Counted from the first letter of the stretch, positions 22,233 through 34,616 are shown. The stretch: DNA of 64,000 nt from Dicyema japonicum (GCA_011109175.1 RDEW01000020.1:371273-435272); one strand, 5' to 3'. Program-made: numbers and translations. Notes: generated from the sequence alone by a model not told the origin.

Positions 22233-22425
22233 TGTTATTATTATACAATCGTAGCTGAAAATCTTCGGTGAAGTCCCAATGCTTTACATTCTCTCCCACA
22301 TGGACAACGTGGTTGCGAAAGCAAACAAGAAAATGCAAGCCTTCCGTTAATAGCCGATCTATCTTCGACCGAGACAAGGAAACTCTCAGAATAATCTACA
22401 AACAACATATCAGGACCTTCTTGGA

Positions 22426-22577
22426 AGTCAAGGAAGATGAGGACATCTCCGTAGCTTTTTTAGCCCCTCCAATCGAGCCTTAATCAGTCCAGCCCTTTTT
22501 GGAAGACGAACAAGCTTCACACGTCTTTTGAAGGTTTTATTAATGTAAATATCCAATGAAAGACTAGTCTTTCGCCC
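22426..22577 (-). pseudogene. Broken partial copy of the GALNT gene
   Basis: About 150 bp closely matching 19712-19873, i.e. the exon from YINQTFKK to the DxH region. Breaks occur in RLEG/KKATG, but it reads DVLIFLDF through the place where the main gene has lost two bases. It begins exactly at the intron-exon boundary (GACTAG then TCT), so this is a genomic duplicate of one exon edge. No other GALNT exons lie nearby. Confidence 0.8.
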
Positions 22578-24389
22578 GGCACTCGTTACAATGCGCCACA
22601 AGCTTGATACAAAAAAAGATTTTTAAGACTCAAATATTCATCCATCTAGTATTTCAGAAATTAGACTTTCTTGTGTCTCAGAAAACCGAGGAATGCGTGT
22701 ATTGGCGTACCTAGGGGCCCATAGTTGCAGCAGATCCGGGCAGCACGATGTAGGTCGCAGCATATCCAAGTCATAGAGTTCACATTCTAAAGTTATACCC
22801 ACTTTTACTCGATTTTTTTCATCATAGACAAAATCGACTGCTAGTGGATCACCTTGTTCTATTGAAAACTTATAAATCACTGGTTTCAATCGATGGCAGA
22901 TGCGTGTTCGTTGTGAATTCCCTTATCCTTCTTCGTGATGAAATACAGTCGATTACCTTCTTGTTATGACGACGATGTCACGCTTGCACAGCATAGGATG
23001 CAAGGTGACGGTTGTTTTTCCTTGGTACAGTCTTTTGTTTTGATTTCTTGTGTGTATTCATGAACATGAAAAAGTCCTGATCACAAAAATGCAATGCGTG
23101 AATATTTGGATTTTGTGCAAGACTCGAAAATCATGCTCGATTGATTACAAACTCCTATTTCGAGTGAAAAAAGAAATGGAGACTTATTGTTGAACGGATT
23201 GTAGATGTTGCTTTTCTCCTGCAAGACAACAACCTACATTTTTTTCTCTTAAATTTTGGTGCCCCATTCTGTCATTAGTACAGAGTGACAAACGTCTACA
23301 AGATCAAAGATTGGTTTAATTTAGACAAGCGATGACCTTGATGAGCTCAATAGAATTATTGACCTTCAATCTGATACATCATTAAGAATGCATACTTCAG
23401 AAATGGAATGTACCCCTGGGAAGAGTCAGGCGAAAGAAAATGATGACTGGAGAGAGTCGAGAGACGAAGACCTATCAGAAGTTGATGAAATAAAAAGAAT
23501 AATGAATGAATTCATAAACAGACTGAAGGCCAAACATTTAGAACATTCATGCGGCATTCGTAGGCTGGTTCTTGTAAAGCAATAGATGTTGAAAATAAGA
23601 TTTGAAAACCTTGAAACGAGACTATCAAAATTTTCCTAACCCTTTTACGACTGGCGTGAACTCAAGATACAAACATATTTGTGGTCTTCAATGACAAATC
23701 AGCATTGAAAAGAAATTCCTGACAAGCGAGATGAAAGAGCCGCGATACAGACTTTTTCTGACAGCAAAAAAGTGATTAGACGTGGAAGTAAGTGACTTTT
23801 TGTTATTGTTTAATAAATTAATGATACTTACTTGATCATTATATTCTAATGTTTTATCACGATTTTTAAGTTAGTTAGCATACACTTGTCCCAGGGAGCA
23901 AAAAGCTTTGACTCGAATGTTAGAAATGGCCAATGCGACGACCAAATACTAAGTGGTTGTTAATTTAATCAGTTTCTCACGTTTGACATTTATTTTTTGT
24001 CATCGTTTTTACTATTTATTATTATTTTGTTCCGTTAATTTTGATGTTCATGCATAGATACTTTCTGTTCCCTACTCATCCTCGCCCAAATGAAATACGT
24101 CACTATAATAAAAAAACTCTTCATTGACTATCCTTTCGACCTTACGTCATTGTGCTTTTTTATAATATCCTCCAGGAAGTAATGCCACAGCCATCGTCAA
24201 ACAGGGACGTCACCACAATGAAAACCTTCACTGGCCTTTTGTGGTCGACGTACGGAAATGTTGTGTGCTAACCTATGGCATCCCCTGTGTCACACTTATC
24301 ATCCCAAGCATTAAGACACATGCAAAAACATATCTTGTAATCAAACGTGATCCTGTAAAAAAATCAAAAAGGAAACGAAGCAGTAAATA
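22578..24389. other. Unassigned 1.8-kb stretch
   Basis: Two open runs were seen: minus 22638-22889 (starts MKPVIYKFSIEQ) and plus 23388-23585 (acidic, starts MHTSEMECTPGK). Neither shows a domain I recognise, and no micro-intron chain could be built around them. Confidence 0.35.
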
Positions 24390-25270
24390 TTATGTTTTAC
24401 ATAAATATATAGTTAAAAGTGCAGTCCTCGCGGCCCGATTCCTCCCATCATTGATATTCTCACCCTCCTCACTGAACACGAGCATTCTGGAGGTCTTCAC
24501 AACCAACACAGCCACAGGCCGACCTACAATCAACAAACTACCCAACCATTAAAGTGACGGTAGTAACTGTAATATTCAACCCCAAACTTTCGTTCCCTAG
24601 CCACAACATCCAGTCTTTGTATGAACGAATCCAAGCACGTGAGACCCGTGAGAGACTCAATCCCTATCAGTCCATTCGAGATTATATTGTCCACAATCCT
24701 CTCAAAACTATTGGCATCCGAGATGAGCTTCACAGCATTCTCACGGTTACTCAGCTTCCCAGCAAAGTCGGGGTAATTCATTCTATCAAGGATGGAAATT
24801 GAGGCTGACTCCTTGGCTTAGTTCCTCCTTGACCCCCTCCCCAAAGCCACAACCCTTCAACTGATATTCGACAGTTGTAATAATGTCTCCCATTCTCATT
24901 TATAACCTTAACTCAATTTTATGTGATAATGTAAGAATATTAATGACTCGAATGAGCTTGGAATAGCAATATGATGATGTACAGAGACTCTTGTTGGTAT
25001 CCCAACTAAGGTAAGTTATGAACGAACCTTGACGAGGCACCAATCTTACTGCAGAGTTTCCACGAGGCGTCCTTCGTGGCTTCCTTCTTAGTTTTTCCTG
25101 CTTTATGACAGGATAATACCTGAACCACATGTTTCAAACTCACCCACATTCACTTTGACGAAGAAGGTGGCATTTTGTTTCAGAAGTTCAGTATAAACCG
25201 GTTGAGACAACTTGTTCTTAGCACAGAATATGTACAGCCAAGAAACAGGATCTTCTATCCGAGCCTCCAT
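24390..25270 (-). CDS. Protein with about three double-stranded RNA-binding domains
   Basis: ATG at 25270 (MEARIEDPVSWLYIF). dsRBD-1: LSQPVYTELLKQ, FVKVNVGEFE, then GSGKTKKEATKDASWKL, the classic G-x-G-x-x-K-K-x-A helix. dsRBD-2: YYNCRISVEG, then GFGEGVKEEL and AKESASISIL. dsRBD-3: LDSFIQRLDVVARER, VEYYSYY, PVAVLVVKTSRMLVFSEEG, then NRAARTALLTIY to a TAA at 24390. Introns of 22-23 nt at about 25095-25116, 25042-25063 and 24525-24547. Three one-base frame problems near 24820, 24850 and 24910. A three-domain layout without helicase or kinase recalls TARBP2/PACT/Loquacious or Staufen-type proteins, so a role in dsRNA handling is likely; orthology is not established. Confidence 0.65.
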
Positions 25271-25449
25271 ACACCACTAGAATGCACTATATTTTAGATA
25301 GTATATTCTATTTCGAATTTTAATTAAAATTCAAGAATTATTAAGATAAAAGTGAAAATGATTTTATTCCCATTTGGATGCCAAAAAAGGCCTTATATGA
25401 TAAAAATATGATTTTGTAAAACATGTGCTCAATTGAATTAGAAGGAAGA

Positions 25450-26290
25450 TTCTGGAACTTAAGCTCTCCTCAACGAGAATCGAGCTGACTTGCGCTCATC
25501 CAGGATACTCTCTTTCACGCATACCTTCCTTCCCCGGATACCCATAAGGATTGTCATAGAAGACCAGGTGGAGGGCTAGTCACAATTGTAAAGAACGGGA
25601 CGAATTGAAGTAATTCCTTCTTATGTTAAAGGGATTTCGAAGACATCGAACACAGCAGACTGAAGCGAAAAGATTCCAAAACTATAGGTTGGTTGATTTG
25701 TCTGCTTCAGTAACTTCGTTGAAAGAATTGACCAAAGGACTCTCATCACAAATGCATTCGATAGATGAAATCGTGAAATCATCAGTGTGGCCATTCTTAA
25801 GGCAGACAATATATTTATTCCTCCCTCATCAATTTCATACCCTCAATTCCCTGACACTTACACTCATAAAACGAAAAAACCAAAACGATGCAATCCAATG
25901 GACTTGAAATTTTTGAAATCCATCGGACAACTATACAAAAGTATAAACCAGAGCATAAATGACCATCAGGCTCAGAGATGGCGTCAGCTGGTCAACCGCC
26001 TCAACGGGAAAATTTATCCTATCAATTCTGGAAGAACTAAAACAAATTAATTCCAGAGTTGGAAGAGGCAACTCTTCTCCAGAACTCATATGTCATATAC
26101 ACCCTAACCTACTTAAAAAAATACGCTGCGAAGAAACAACCTTACCAAGAACTATTCTCAGACAAGCAGGTCTCAGAGGTTATCGCCGGATTAAAAAACT
26201 CATTTGCCTGCGGCAAGACAAAGTATCTTCGATTCACCTAAAACATTTACTACCTCACGCAAATATTCAACCTGTCTATTAGATTTAGAG
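25450..26290 (+). mobile_element. Jockey-like LINE remnant (endonuclease to RT start)
   Basis: Plus strand: GGGLVTIVKN near 25570 (endonuclease block), then a linker with INQSINDHQAQRWRQLVNRL and TKKPKR-like words that precede the RT in jockey LINEs. Stops and shifts throughout. Confidence 0.5.
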
Positions 26291-26785
26291 AACTCTGTTA
26301 TCAAACCAGTTTTTGGTTATACACCCATGCCTGTGGGGCTCTGGAGGGGAGAGTGAGGTCTCTGATGGAGTTTGTGTCACCGTGGTCTTTGGTACTCCAA
26401 ATTAGTGAACCAGACTATAATCGTTGATTCCATGACAGGTGAGGTGGTGACATACTTTTATTTCACGAAACGTCATCTCAAAATGGATCGACTTTTTTAC
26501 GAAATGAGGTCTCAGGAGCAACTAGATGCAAGAAGTTCAGGAATGAGGTTCAGATTCATTACAGTTCGGGTTCAAGTCAGAAATTCAGGGGAACATGGGG
26601 GAGTCTACTTGTCAGACTATCAATCCCCAATGCACGTGTTAATAACTTCCATCAAGAGAAGCAAATGTCACTTATTATCCTAGTAATACCACAATCGTGC
26701 AAATGTGACGTAAAATAAAGCATTATACTTTAAAAAATACAGTTTAAGTTTATGACGAGTAAGAAATTTTAAATACATCCTCTTT
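26291..26785. other. Gap between LINE remnant and TOGARAM, open run unassigned
   Basis: A 104-codon plus-strand run at 26372-26683 (contains IIVDSMTGEVVTYFYF) has no recognisable domain and no clear splice partners. Confidence 0.35.
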
Positions 26786-29700
26786 TCAACTTTCCAAAAG
26801 GTCAAACAGAAGTTTTAAATTTTTGGGGGAGATGTTACTATTCATCTTTGCTGCAGCGATCAGAGAAGATCCCATGTGGTTTTGAAGAGCTATTGCTAGT
26901 TTGATGTGGCCTCTCTCAGAGATACAACTCCTCCTAACGTCAGTCCAGTAGTAGAGCAAGCTTCTAGAAGTTTCCAAAACAGCGGAAGCACATTGTTTGA
27001 GACGTCTTTTGACTTTTTCTTGTCCATCATTAAAATGCAATCTACGTTATGACATTACCCCAACCTGCAAGTCTCAGAACGATCAGTGGCTTGCTCAGTG
27101 AGGTCCCGTTAACAAAGTTAGACACTAGAGAGTTTATCATAATGGACGAATCTACGTAAAACGACGATTACCAATTTTTTGCTGCAAAATGTCAAGCACG
27201 TTGTTGGCTTTAGTAAGAATATCCTTGTTTTTTGACATAAATTGGCGGACGATGGCAGAAATTAAGAATTTAATAAGAGAGTCAGACATGTTAGTGCAGA
27301 TCAGTGGCAGAAGGTGTTCTGAGGAAGTCAGGGCCAGCAAATTAGATCGAGTGCTGGCCTCATTGAGTTTGGCTACAAACAAGTCCACGATCTGTTTGGA
27401 TTATGAATAATACAACTCTTTTGAGGTAATAGATGACAGCATTGGGACAGGTGGTCGACATCTCCAAGAGGGAGTTGAACCCCTTTTCCCTCAGTCGCAG
27501 ATCCCCCGTTGAAATGTCGTTGAGGATTTGATCCAATTCCAATACGTTGGGGTCGTTCCTCATCCTCAGATTACTGTAGTACTCGCTAAGGTGACTTGTG
27601 GATGTACTCTCCACTGTTTTCAGCTTTGGACAATAATTTTCCGGTGGTGGCTCGTCTAATCCCTGGGAGATAACTATTTGAGAGTACCTTTTTGCTAATA
27701 TTATCGACGTGATCTGTCATCAGCTTAGCAGAAACTATGGATAAGTTTTTCTGACAGATCTTTTCGAAGGAGGGACACTCCATCAACAGACTAACCATTT
27801 TTCTTCCATTATACCTAAACATATGCATCCCCCATACCTAGTCAGGGGTTCGTTATCACTCAGAAAGTGAGCAATAGTAGGTAAGACTCTAAGAGTTATT
27901 TCTCGTGATCCTTCCAGTATTTTAACAACTCCCATCATCTCAACCAAACGAAGCACAAAACTGGAGGCCACTTTTCTAGTTTGTGCATTTTTATGTCTTC
28001 GATTTCATAAGTAATAGGGACCTTGCTCCACAGTCAATAATGGCACTGATTGCCCTCGTTTGACTCACATTTTCGATCATGGCTGTCAGAGTTCCGTAGA
28101 CCTCTTGTTGGAGAAAATGTCCACTCTCACTGGACTTGTTCATCAGGGCAGTGGTAATCCCATCGAGTTCCTGTACCGTTAACATTACCATTACGGAATT
28201 TAAATCAGTTTTTAAATATGTGAACATTGTGGAAATGCAGTTTATGGCTGTTTTCGACACTTGGGACCTTAGGTTTTTGATCTAAGGGCTTCAATGTCCA
28301 CCAAACCTCGGGAATGACGGAAAGGAGGACGCTATGCTGAGTTTGAGCATCCATCACCAATTTGCCTGATTGCAAAGACGATGATACTAAATTGAGTCCT
28401 TCACACTTTTTCTCCCTAAAATATTCCACATAGCATACCAGTCGGAGTCCTGAGCAATTCGATGATTTTACTGTACAGTTTCGGCCCTGTTAGAATGACT
28501 GGACTTGTTCTCTCATCTGAGTCTCCTCCTTTGCCTTTCAGTCCTTGAATCCCAATCTTTTCAATTTTTCTGTAATTATTACCCAAACTGTACTTAAAAG
28601 TGTTCTCAGTTGGGTTGGGTTTGACTGATTTGGTCAAATTTGACGACTTTTTCTTGACCTTCTTGTCTTCGATTTCAGTCGTCTCCTACGACATGGTGGC
28701 AATAATGAAACCTCCGAAACGTTAAAAATATCCTTATTGCTAGGAATCGAATACCACGTAGACAGAGAATCTCTATGATCAGTGATCTCCTCCATGTTTA
28801 TTGAATGGACCTTCTTTACAAGATCTTGTGGTTCTTTGCGTTCACCTAAAATGTATTTGTAGTGGCAACCCATTTCTTCTGAAAATAGGTTTTTAGCATC
28901 TTGTTCCGTCTTGATCGACTTTCTAGGGGTTATAGCCATTTCACTACCTCGGCTTTACTTTAATGAACTCTGCTGCTTCATGGAGGTCTTCGTTTGTGCT
29001 ACATCGAACGTGATCGTCCGTAACAGTCATGTACCCACTGTCGTTGAATATACGTTCGGCCATTTTCCGTGAAGCACTGTTCCTCAAATTTCTACAACCA
29101 GGCATCTCGAGTAGAAGAATACAACTACCTCGTTGGAGCTGTCCTCCGAATACTTGTGTACTTGGAATTGCGCAGATCTCATCAAATGGTGAGTCGTTCT
29201 GTTGCTGTTGCCGGCACTGCGAGCCAAAATCGGCTTAACAGGAAATTTCAATTCTGCAAAAGTACACAAAAATTGATAATAAAAATAATATTAATTTCAT
29301 TGTGCAAACCCGAATCAGTCAATGAGATTTTGGTTTGTGGTTTCTGATCGATTTTTGTTTTTGTAAGCAACGTCATCTTCCACACTCCTCATCTTTAAAT
29401 CCCCGGAACTATGATACGGCTTTTTTTGATCTCCCTTTGCTCACTAAAATGACAAACTGGGGGTTTATTACGGTCCCATCCGATTCGAATCCTGTCCTTT
29501 CTCTAAGTCTCCAGCGTTTTCTCAAATACGAAGGTCTCTGCATTGACTGAAAGCTCTTTGCTTCAGGTTTGGATGAATTGAGGATCCATTCAACGTCCTT
29601 TCCACTCAAAAGCTTTAGGGACCCTCCGATGGGTTTTGTTTTATTGAGGGAATATTCAAACCATAAACAAGCAGTCCCTCGTTCGATATTTTTGGGATCA

Positions 29701-31199
29701 GATTTCTGTTAAGCCGTGTTTGGAACGCCTCAATGATCCCCGACCCGCCTTTAATGAACTCTGCTGGTTGGATCGTGGAAATTAGCTTTTTGAGACTATG
29801 TTTGTGTCTTCTGGCAATCGAGTGGAGGACCACAAGACATTCCATTGCTGCATAACGGACAGAAGAATTGTCATCAAGGACGGAGAACCACTATGATCTT
29901 GTACAAGAAGTCTGTATTAAGTGACTCTGTTTTTTCATTTAGCAAAATTATGTAGGTTATGAGGTCTATGCCTTCCTTCTTTACGTAGGCCTTGCAATTC
30001 CGAATCAACAAGTTGAGAATTTCAAGTATTCTGTTGGGGGATGACACTCGAGAGTTGAGCACTCTGACGATTCCCAATCGTCCCTTTTTAAAGATTCGGT
30101 TTTGTTGAAAGAATCAATGAGATTAGTTCAAGAAGTGACTCAATCATCGTTTGTCGATTGAGGACAACGACTGCATATAATGTTTATGATTTGAAGCAAC
30201 ATTTCCAGAATTCGACTACTCTTTCTTTGGAAATGACAAGGAGATGCTTTGAAATCATCTTGAATGCCGATTCTGAGAGATCTATGGTTTTATACCCTTC
30301 AAAGTTTGCTCTCCATTCTGCTAGCGACTCGAGTCGAATATGAAAACTGCTGTCATAGCAACCACGTATTATTCGTCCTGGAAGATATTTTTCACTGATA
30401 GAGTGTTCCCTTTTTCTGAGACGACTCTTCTCCCCTGCGTGATTGCTGTCGTTTGAGATTGACCACCCGTCCGAGTCTATACGACTGTTACTGGAGTCAT
30501 CTCTGGAAAAGCAATTCGAAGCATTTTGATTGCTTGTTTGTTGGGAGTCGTAAGACATTCTTTTGGAAAATATCAGCCCCAATGAGTTCTTCGAGGGACT
30601 CCAAAGCGTTCTTAAGGTGAGCACGCCGAATGTTTTTGTTTTCAGAAGCAAGTTGTCCACGAGGCTTTCGATGACTTGTGACAAATCCAAATTGGCCATT
30701 CTGTAGGTAATAAGAATAGAAAGTCTGAGGACGCATGCCGTTTGTATGAAACACTCTGTGATTCCAATCCATGCTTTACGAGGACATTCACCAATGTTTG
30801 GCCTCCCTTCTTGCAGTTTCTGAACATAAAATGAATCGTTCTTATAGATTTGCGAGCGTTTGACATTTTGGGGTCACATATTCTACCCAAAACGGGGGGT
30901 AGCATTTTGATAATAAAATAGTCCTTGTGTCGGTCAAGCAGTGGAATGCACTCTTTAACCAGGGAAAGGAATTTTAGTCGGACACTCCAACTTTTGTCGT
31001 TGGAAATCTGTTTTAGGGACCTCGATATGAAATCAATGTTGTCTTCGATCACTTTGGAATCATTATAATATATGAGGGAGTTAATTTCTTCTACAATCTG
31101 ATCTCCTTCTCTTTCAGAGTATTCATTGTGTATTTTTTCATGTTGTCTGCCAGAACCGTCAGACTCCCCCATAGAATTATGTATAATATTTCGGGCCAT
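26786..31199 (-). CDS. TOGARAM/crescerin-type TOG-array protein
   Basis: Ciliary microtubule regulator built of TOG (HEAT-repeat) domains that bind tubulin. ATG at 31199, TGA at 26786-26788. Order on the minus strand: N-terminal TOG (30.6-31.2 kb; SWSVRLKFLSLVKECIPLLD), a Ser-rich linker (30.4 kb), a second TOG-like region (29.6-30.3 kb; VVLHSIARRHKHSLKKLI), a basic linker with PPCRRRRLKSKTRRSRKSR (28.7 kb), TOG-3 (27.6-28.4 kb; SGHFLQQEVYGTLTAMIE, NVSQTRAISAIID, RYGGRKMVSLLMECPSFEKI in pieces) and TOG-4 (26.8-27.6 kb) ending LQNHMGSSLIAAAK...LKLLFDLLES, the same ending as animal TOGARAM1. Broken by many 21-28 nt introns not all placed here. Alternative: CLASP, disfavoured by the C-terminus. 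Confidence 0.75.
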
Positions 31200-31336
31200 A
31201 AATTGTGAAGTTATGGAGATAAATATTTATTAATATATATTTTTATTAAACAACAATTGATAATTTATTAAAAATTATAATTTAATATATCATTACATTT
31301 CTGAATCCTTAATAAAAAAAGTTTATCGGGAATATG

Positions 31337-31645
31337 GAAGATGGTAGTAGTGGTTAGGCTAAAGTAAATTAGGTTACGGGTTCGATTCTCGCTGCTGTTC
31401 ACCTGGTGGAAGGTTCCACGCATCTACGATGCAGAAAGGGTTTGACGAGTGACGCCTTCATCAGTGGATACTCACTGCGGAACTGGATTGTCTAGAAATG
31501 ACTCACACACAAGAAAAAGAAAAAAAAAGTGAAGATCATTCTTTCGCTCTACGATTAGTTAAAATTAACTGTTCTTTACTTAAATAAAGTGTGTATCCTG
31601 CCTATGCGGAGCTATAAATACTATGGCTCCCGTGAAAAGGCTTTA
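31337..31645 (+). mobile_element. tRNA-derived SINE, copy 4
   Basis: Plus strand, about 309 bp; the first 30 bp are diverged (GGTAGTAGTGGTTAGGC), B box GGGTTCGATTC intact at 31378-31388, tail ATAAATACTATGGCTCCCGT. Sits 140 bp upstream of the TOGARAM start codon, on the opposite strand. Confidence 0.9.
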
Positions 31646-32497
31646 AAAAATGGAAGATGGTACTCACCCGGTCCTGATGAACGAGTACGGACAGTAGGTC
31701 GAGCCATGTTTTTCATATGCATGCGACTCGTATGGACCGTCAATATCTCGGACAAATATGAAAAAGATCGAGGAAAGAGGGCTTTCAGAGTAACGGGACG
31801 TGGATTTGTAGAGAACACTGAACCAGATCGAAGCCTCTGGAGACCATTATGAGAATAAACTCAAAAATGCGGCCCCCTAAATTCAGTCACCCGTCTTATA
31901 CGATCATGCGCGGGCTCGAGGGAGGAACACTGGGCAAAGATGTAGTAACTAATGGAACGCATCGGGATTACGTGATAATTAGTTTGTTTTTACCGTGGTG
32001 AGGAATGTTAAATAAATAATAATAAATCCTTAATATTGATTCGAGTATTGTCAATCAATAAAGGCTATATCCATGATTTAATAAGTTCAAATTGAAAAAC
32101 AAAATTAGTAGAGGACTGCAGCATTAACTGCAGATCTGTTCCCTCTCGGGATTGCGAGGGAAATCAGTTTGAATAGTTAGCATTGTTTACAAAGGTCCTC
32201 TGAACTTGTTGAGATTAGGTTTCCGAGTTTTTCAAGAAATCTGAGGACACGAGAAGAACCAATGTGACATCACCGAGGATGTCAGAGTACTTCTGACGGT
32301 TCAATGTTTCGGCCTTCCAAGCAGTTGAATGGGCATTGCTAGAAGGATTGTTTAAAACGAAGGTATATATGCAGGTCCCTTATTAATATAATTTTAATTT
32401 TCAAGATTCCGTGAAATACGTTTCTTAGATGATATTTATTATTAACAGAAATGATGTTTCCTTGTCGAATGTGCTTGTCCGTAATTATTAAGTCCCC
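31646..32497. other. No gene recognised
   Basis: Contains an 87-codon plus-strand run (31589-31852) that starts within the SINE and has no domain. Otherwise AT-rich. Confidence 0.4.
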
Positions 32498-32788
32498 TTA
32501 TTGTTTCTTATTGGCTGAGGGACTATATTTGGTCATTTGTCTGATAGCCTTCCATCCCATAGATTGCAATGTTCCAAGTTCTCCGTCGATTTTCTCTAAT
32601 GTAACGTTAAATTGGAACTGTAAACGTATTACGGTTCCTCTGGCTGTAAGTAACAAATATTGATAACAACCATACAAATTTCCCGTACGACCCTGTGAGG
32701 AAGATGACGTCCTTTTAATTGACGTAAATCCTCTCAATTGTAGGCCGTTGTGATAATAATCTTGGACATTCAAGTTATTCATAATCAT
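32498..32788 (-). CDS. Small uncharacterised protein (possible gene)
   Basis: An open 96-codon frame, ATG at 32788, TAA at 32498-32500, about 160 bp downstream of the PRPF31 stop on the same strand. It may contain an in-frame 27-nt micro-intron (GTTGTTATC... to TTACAG, around 32633-32659). The C-terminal half (NVTLEKIDGELGTLQSMG) looks helical and amphipathic, as in small coiled-coil subunits. I do not recognise it. Confidence 0.4.
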   Translation of the reverse strand: MIMNNLNVQDYYHNGLQLRGFTSIKRTSSSSQGRTGNLYGCYQYLLLTARGTVIRLQFQFNVTLEKIDGELGTLQSMGWKAIRQMTKYSPSANKKQ

Positions 32789-32950
32789 AAAGATTAGCGC
32801 TTCCTATAGGTGGTTGTTATCGAAGGTTTATTACCCATTTGTCGTTCTGATTAATTGTAGCTACTAAGACTGCATAGATTCAAGAAAAATGTTTCCTTCT
32901 TTCCTCTGACACGTGAACAAATAAATAACAAAATAATCAATAAAAAAGTG

Positions 32951-34616
32951 TTACGTCCTCTTGACTGAACTGAAGGTACTGGAAGCCCCAAAGTATTTGG
33001 AATCACTAATCCTCGGTTTCTCGACAGCATCAGGGTTTATTATTTCAATACCCCAAATAACAAAACATTCCAACCTGCATTGGAGTGAACACAAAACTAG
33101 AAGATACACCAGATATTTGTCTCCTCACTGTTGAAGTCGTCCCCAACATCTGTTGCCTCTGCTTTGCCAGTTTTTGCTACAATAACACCCCCAATTGACC
33201 TGTATAGACTTTGACAATCTATTTTTAGTATTCTTATCAACGGGAGCCATCTTGAGTCGTCCCCCGGTCGTACCCGAGACAGTGGGAACATTATACACGT
33301 CCTCCACATAAGCATCAGTTTCAATCTACATATATAGCCGATAAACCTGTCCAAAGGTCACTCTCTTTGTCTGTCTTGATAATTCTGATATCCCCAGCCT
33401 TTCCTTCATTTTACGAGCTCTACCATTAACGTTAACTAAAACCTTCTCCCACCTCTTCGTTTCCGTCTGTGGTCAATGGGGGCAGGTAATGGCTTCATCG
33501 CCTTTGCTTGTGGAGGTTCATTCAACTTGTTGATCCTATATTTGATGTTCTTCAGTAGTTCCAGTCCATAACTCCCATCAGGACTCCCCTTATAGTTGTC
33601 AACTCTGGCCGCCATCACCACCTTCGAGCAAATAATCCGGCATGCCTTGACCCTCATGTCCTACCATCACCAAATCACCCACCAACGACTGGTTCTGCAC
33701 CAACTCACACGAATACACGTAACCCACGTGCTGATTAACGGACTTTGTGGAATACCCAGTCAACGAACTCCTTTTCCTTCCCAAAAGTCCAACGTTACAG
33801 CCTGGTATATTACACAGTTTATCCAACCCCCCAGCCACGCCAGCATAAAACATACAACTACCTATCAATTTGGCAGCAATGAGAGGACCGACAATGGCCG
33901 ACATGTTGGGGGCTACATACCGCATCCTCGACTCCACAAAGTGACTGATCATATCCTGAATACCATTCAACTCAACCCCCTGCAATAACCCCACCACTAC
34001 CATCCTACAGGCATCTAATGTGAGGGAGAGAGTTTCGTCATCCAATGGTGGTCTAATATAACCAACAAACAACTCCTTGGTGTTGGAGGCAGACACACTC
34101 ATCACCATTATCGTGGCAGGGGTTATAAAGTCCCTGAGTTTGTCAAACTTGGCAGAACTGGTGATATCATTCCCCAGCACCTCCACCGTCATTATATAGG
34201 CCACTGCTGAAGGAACCAATTGATCCAACTCGGGGAAACCGACGACTGTACTTTTCCCGTACAAACCTTAGCACAATATCTGTCATAAAGATATCATCAA
34301 CCCAATTCATTGTCGATTTCGAATACGGCGTTGTTGGCGTCTATGATGACATCATATTCCGAGTTTTCAATATAATCCGTTAAGGTTGGTTCCCTTGATT
34401 CTATGGAGGATATCTTTTCTAGGAGATTGGAGAGCTTAATCAGAGTGCATTCCATACCCGTTCAGAATCCCGTAATTTGGCATATTTTCTAACAGTTTCT
34501 GTCCGTTCGTACTTAAATTCGTGATTATCCTCCATTTTAATGTCTCCCTCTTCATTTATAGCCACAATGTCGTCGAGTTCATCAATGTCCAAGGCCAGTT
34601 CATCTGCTAATGACAT
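32951..34616 (-). CDS. PRPF31: U4/U6 snRNP protein PRPF31 (Prp31, Nop domain)
   Basis: Nuclear tri-snRNP protein that bridges U4 snRNA and the 15.5K protein during spliceosome assembly. ATG at 34616 (MSLADELALDIDELDD), TAA at 32951. Marks: FVREKYSRRFPELDQLVP, ATIMVMSVSAS, the Nop core FVESRMRYVAPNMSAIVG and AAKLIG...GVAGGLDKL, IPGCNVGLLG, GYSTKSV, then KPLPAPIDHRRKRRGGRR, RKMKERLG, TFGQIETDAY, SSFVFTPMQ, GIEIINPDAVEK. Introns are 21-23 nt. Removing 33841-33861 restores the conserved GVAGGL but that intron ends TG; 33053-33074 likewise ends GG. One extra C in a run of four (34232-34235) shifts the frame. Identity is certain from the motifs; whether this copy is functional depends on those three sites. 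Confidence 0.9.

Larger units (their letters stand above)
20780..22345 (+). mobile_element. Jockey-like LINE, broken, host of a SINE insertion
   Basis: Plus strand RT pieces: LDVTKAFDSVS near 20800, a GVPQ word near 20925, LLLSYADDIVI near 20995 (YADD catalytic box), then LYVDDLIIAAQDRN near 21680 and a C-terminal piece after 22250 (MLYILSHMDNVVAKANKKMQ). Contains an 87-bp tandem duplication and the SINE at 21923-22232. Confidence 0.7.

Noticed and set aside
26372-26683. 104-codon plus-strand open frame
   Set aside because: No domain, no convincing start or splice partners. Kept only as an unassigned run.
26786-31199. CLASP as the identity of the TOG-array gene
   Set aside because: The C-terminal ending and the TRAISAIID block fit TOGARAM1 better, and no SxIP/Ser-Arg-rich EB-binding region was seen.
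32498-32788. Naming the small ORF after a known SNARE or BLOC/BORC subunit
   Set aside because: Only general helix character supports it; no specific motif.
33596-33988. 130-codon plus-strand open frame
   Set aside because: Shadow of PRPF31 on the other strand.
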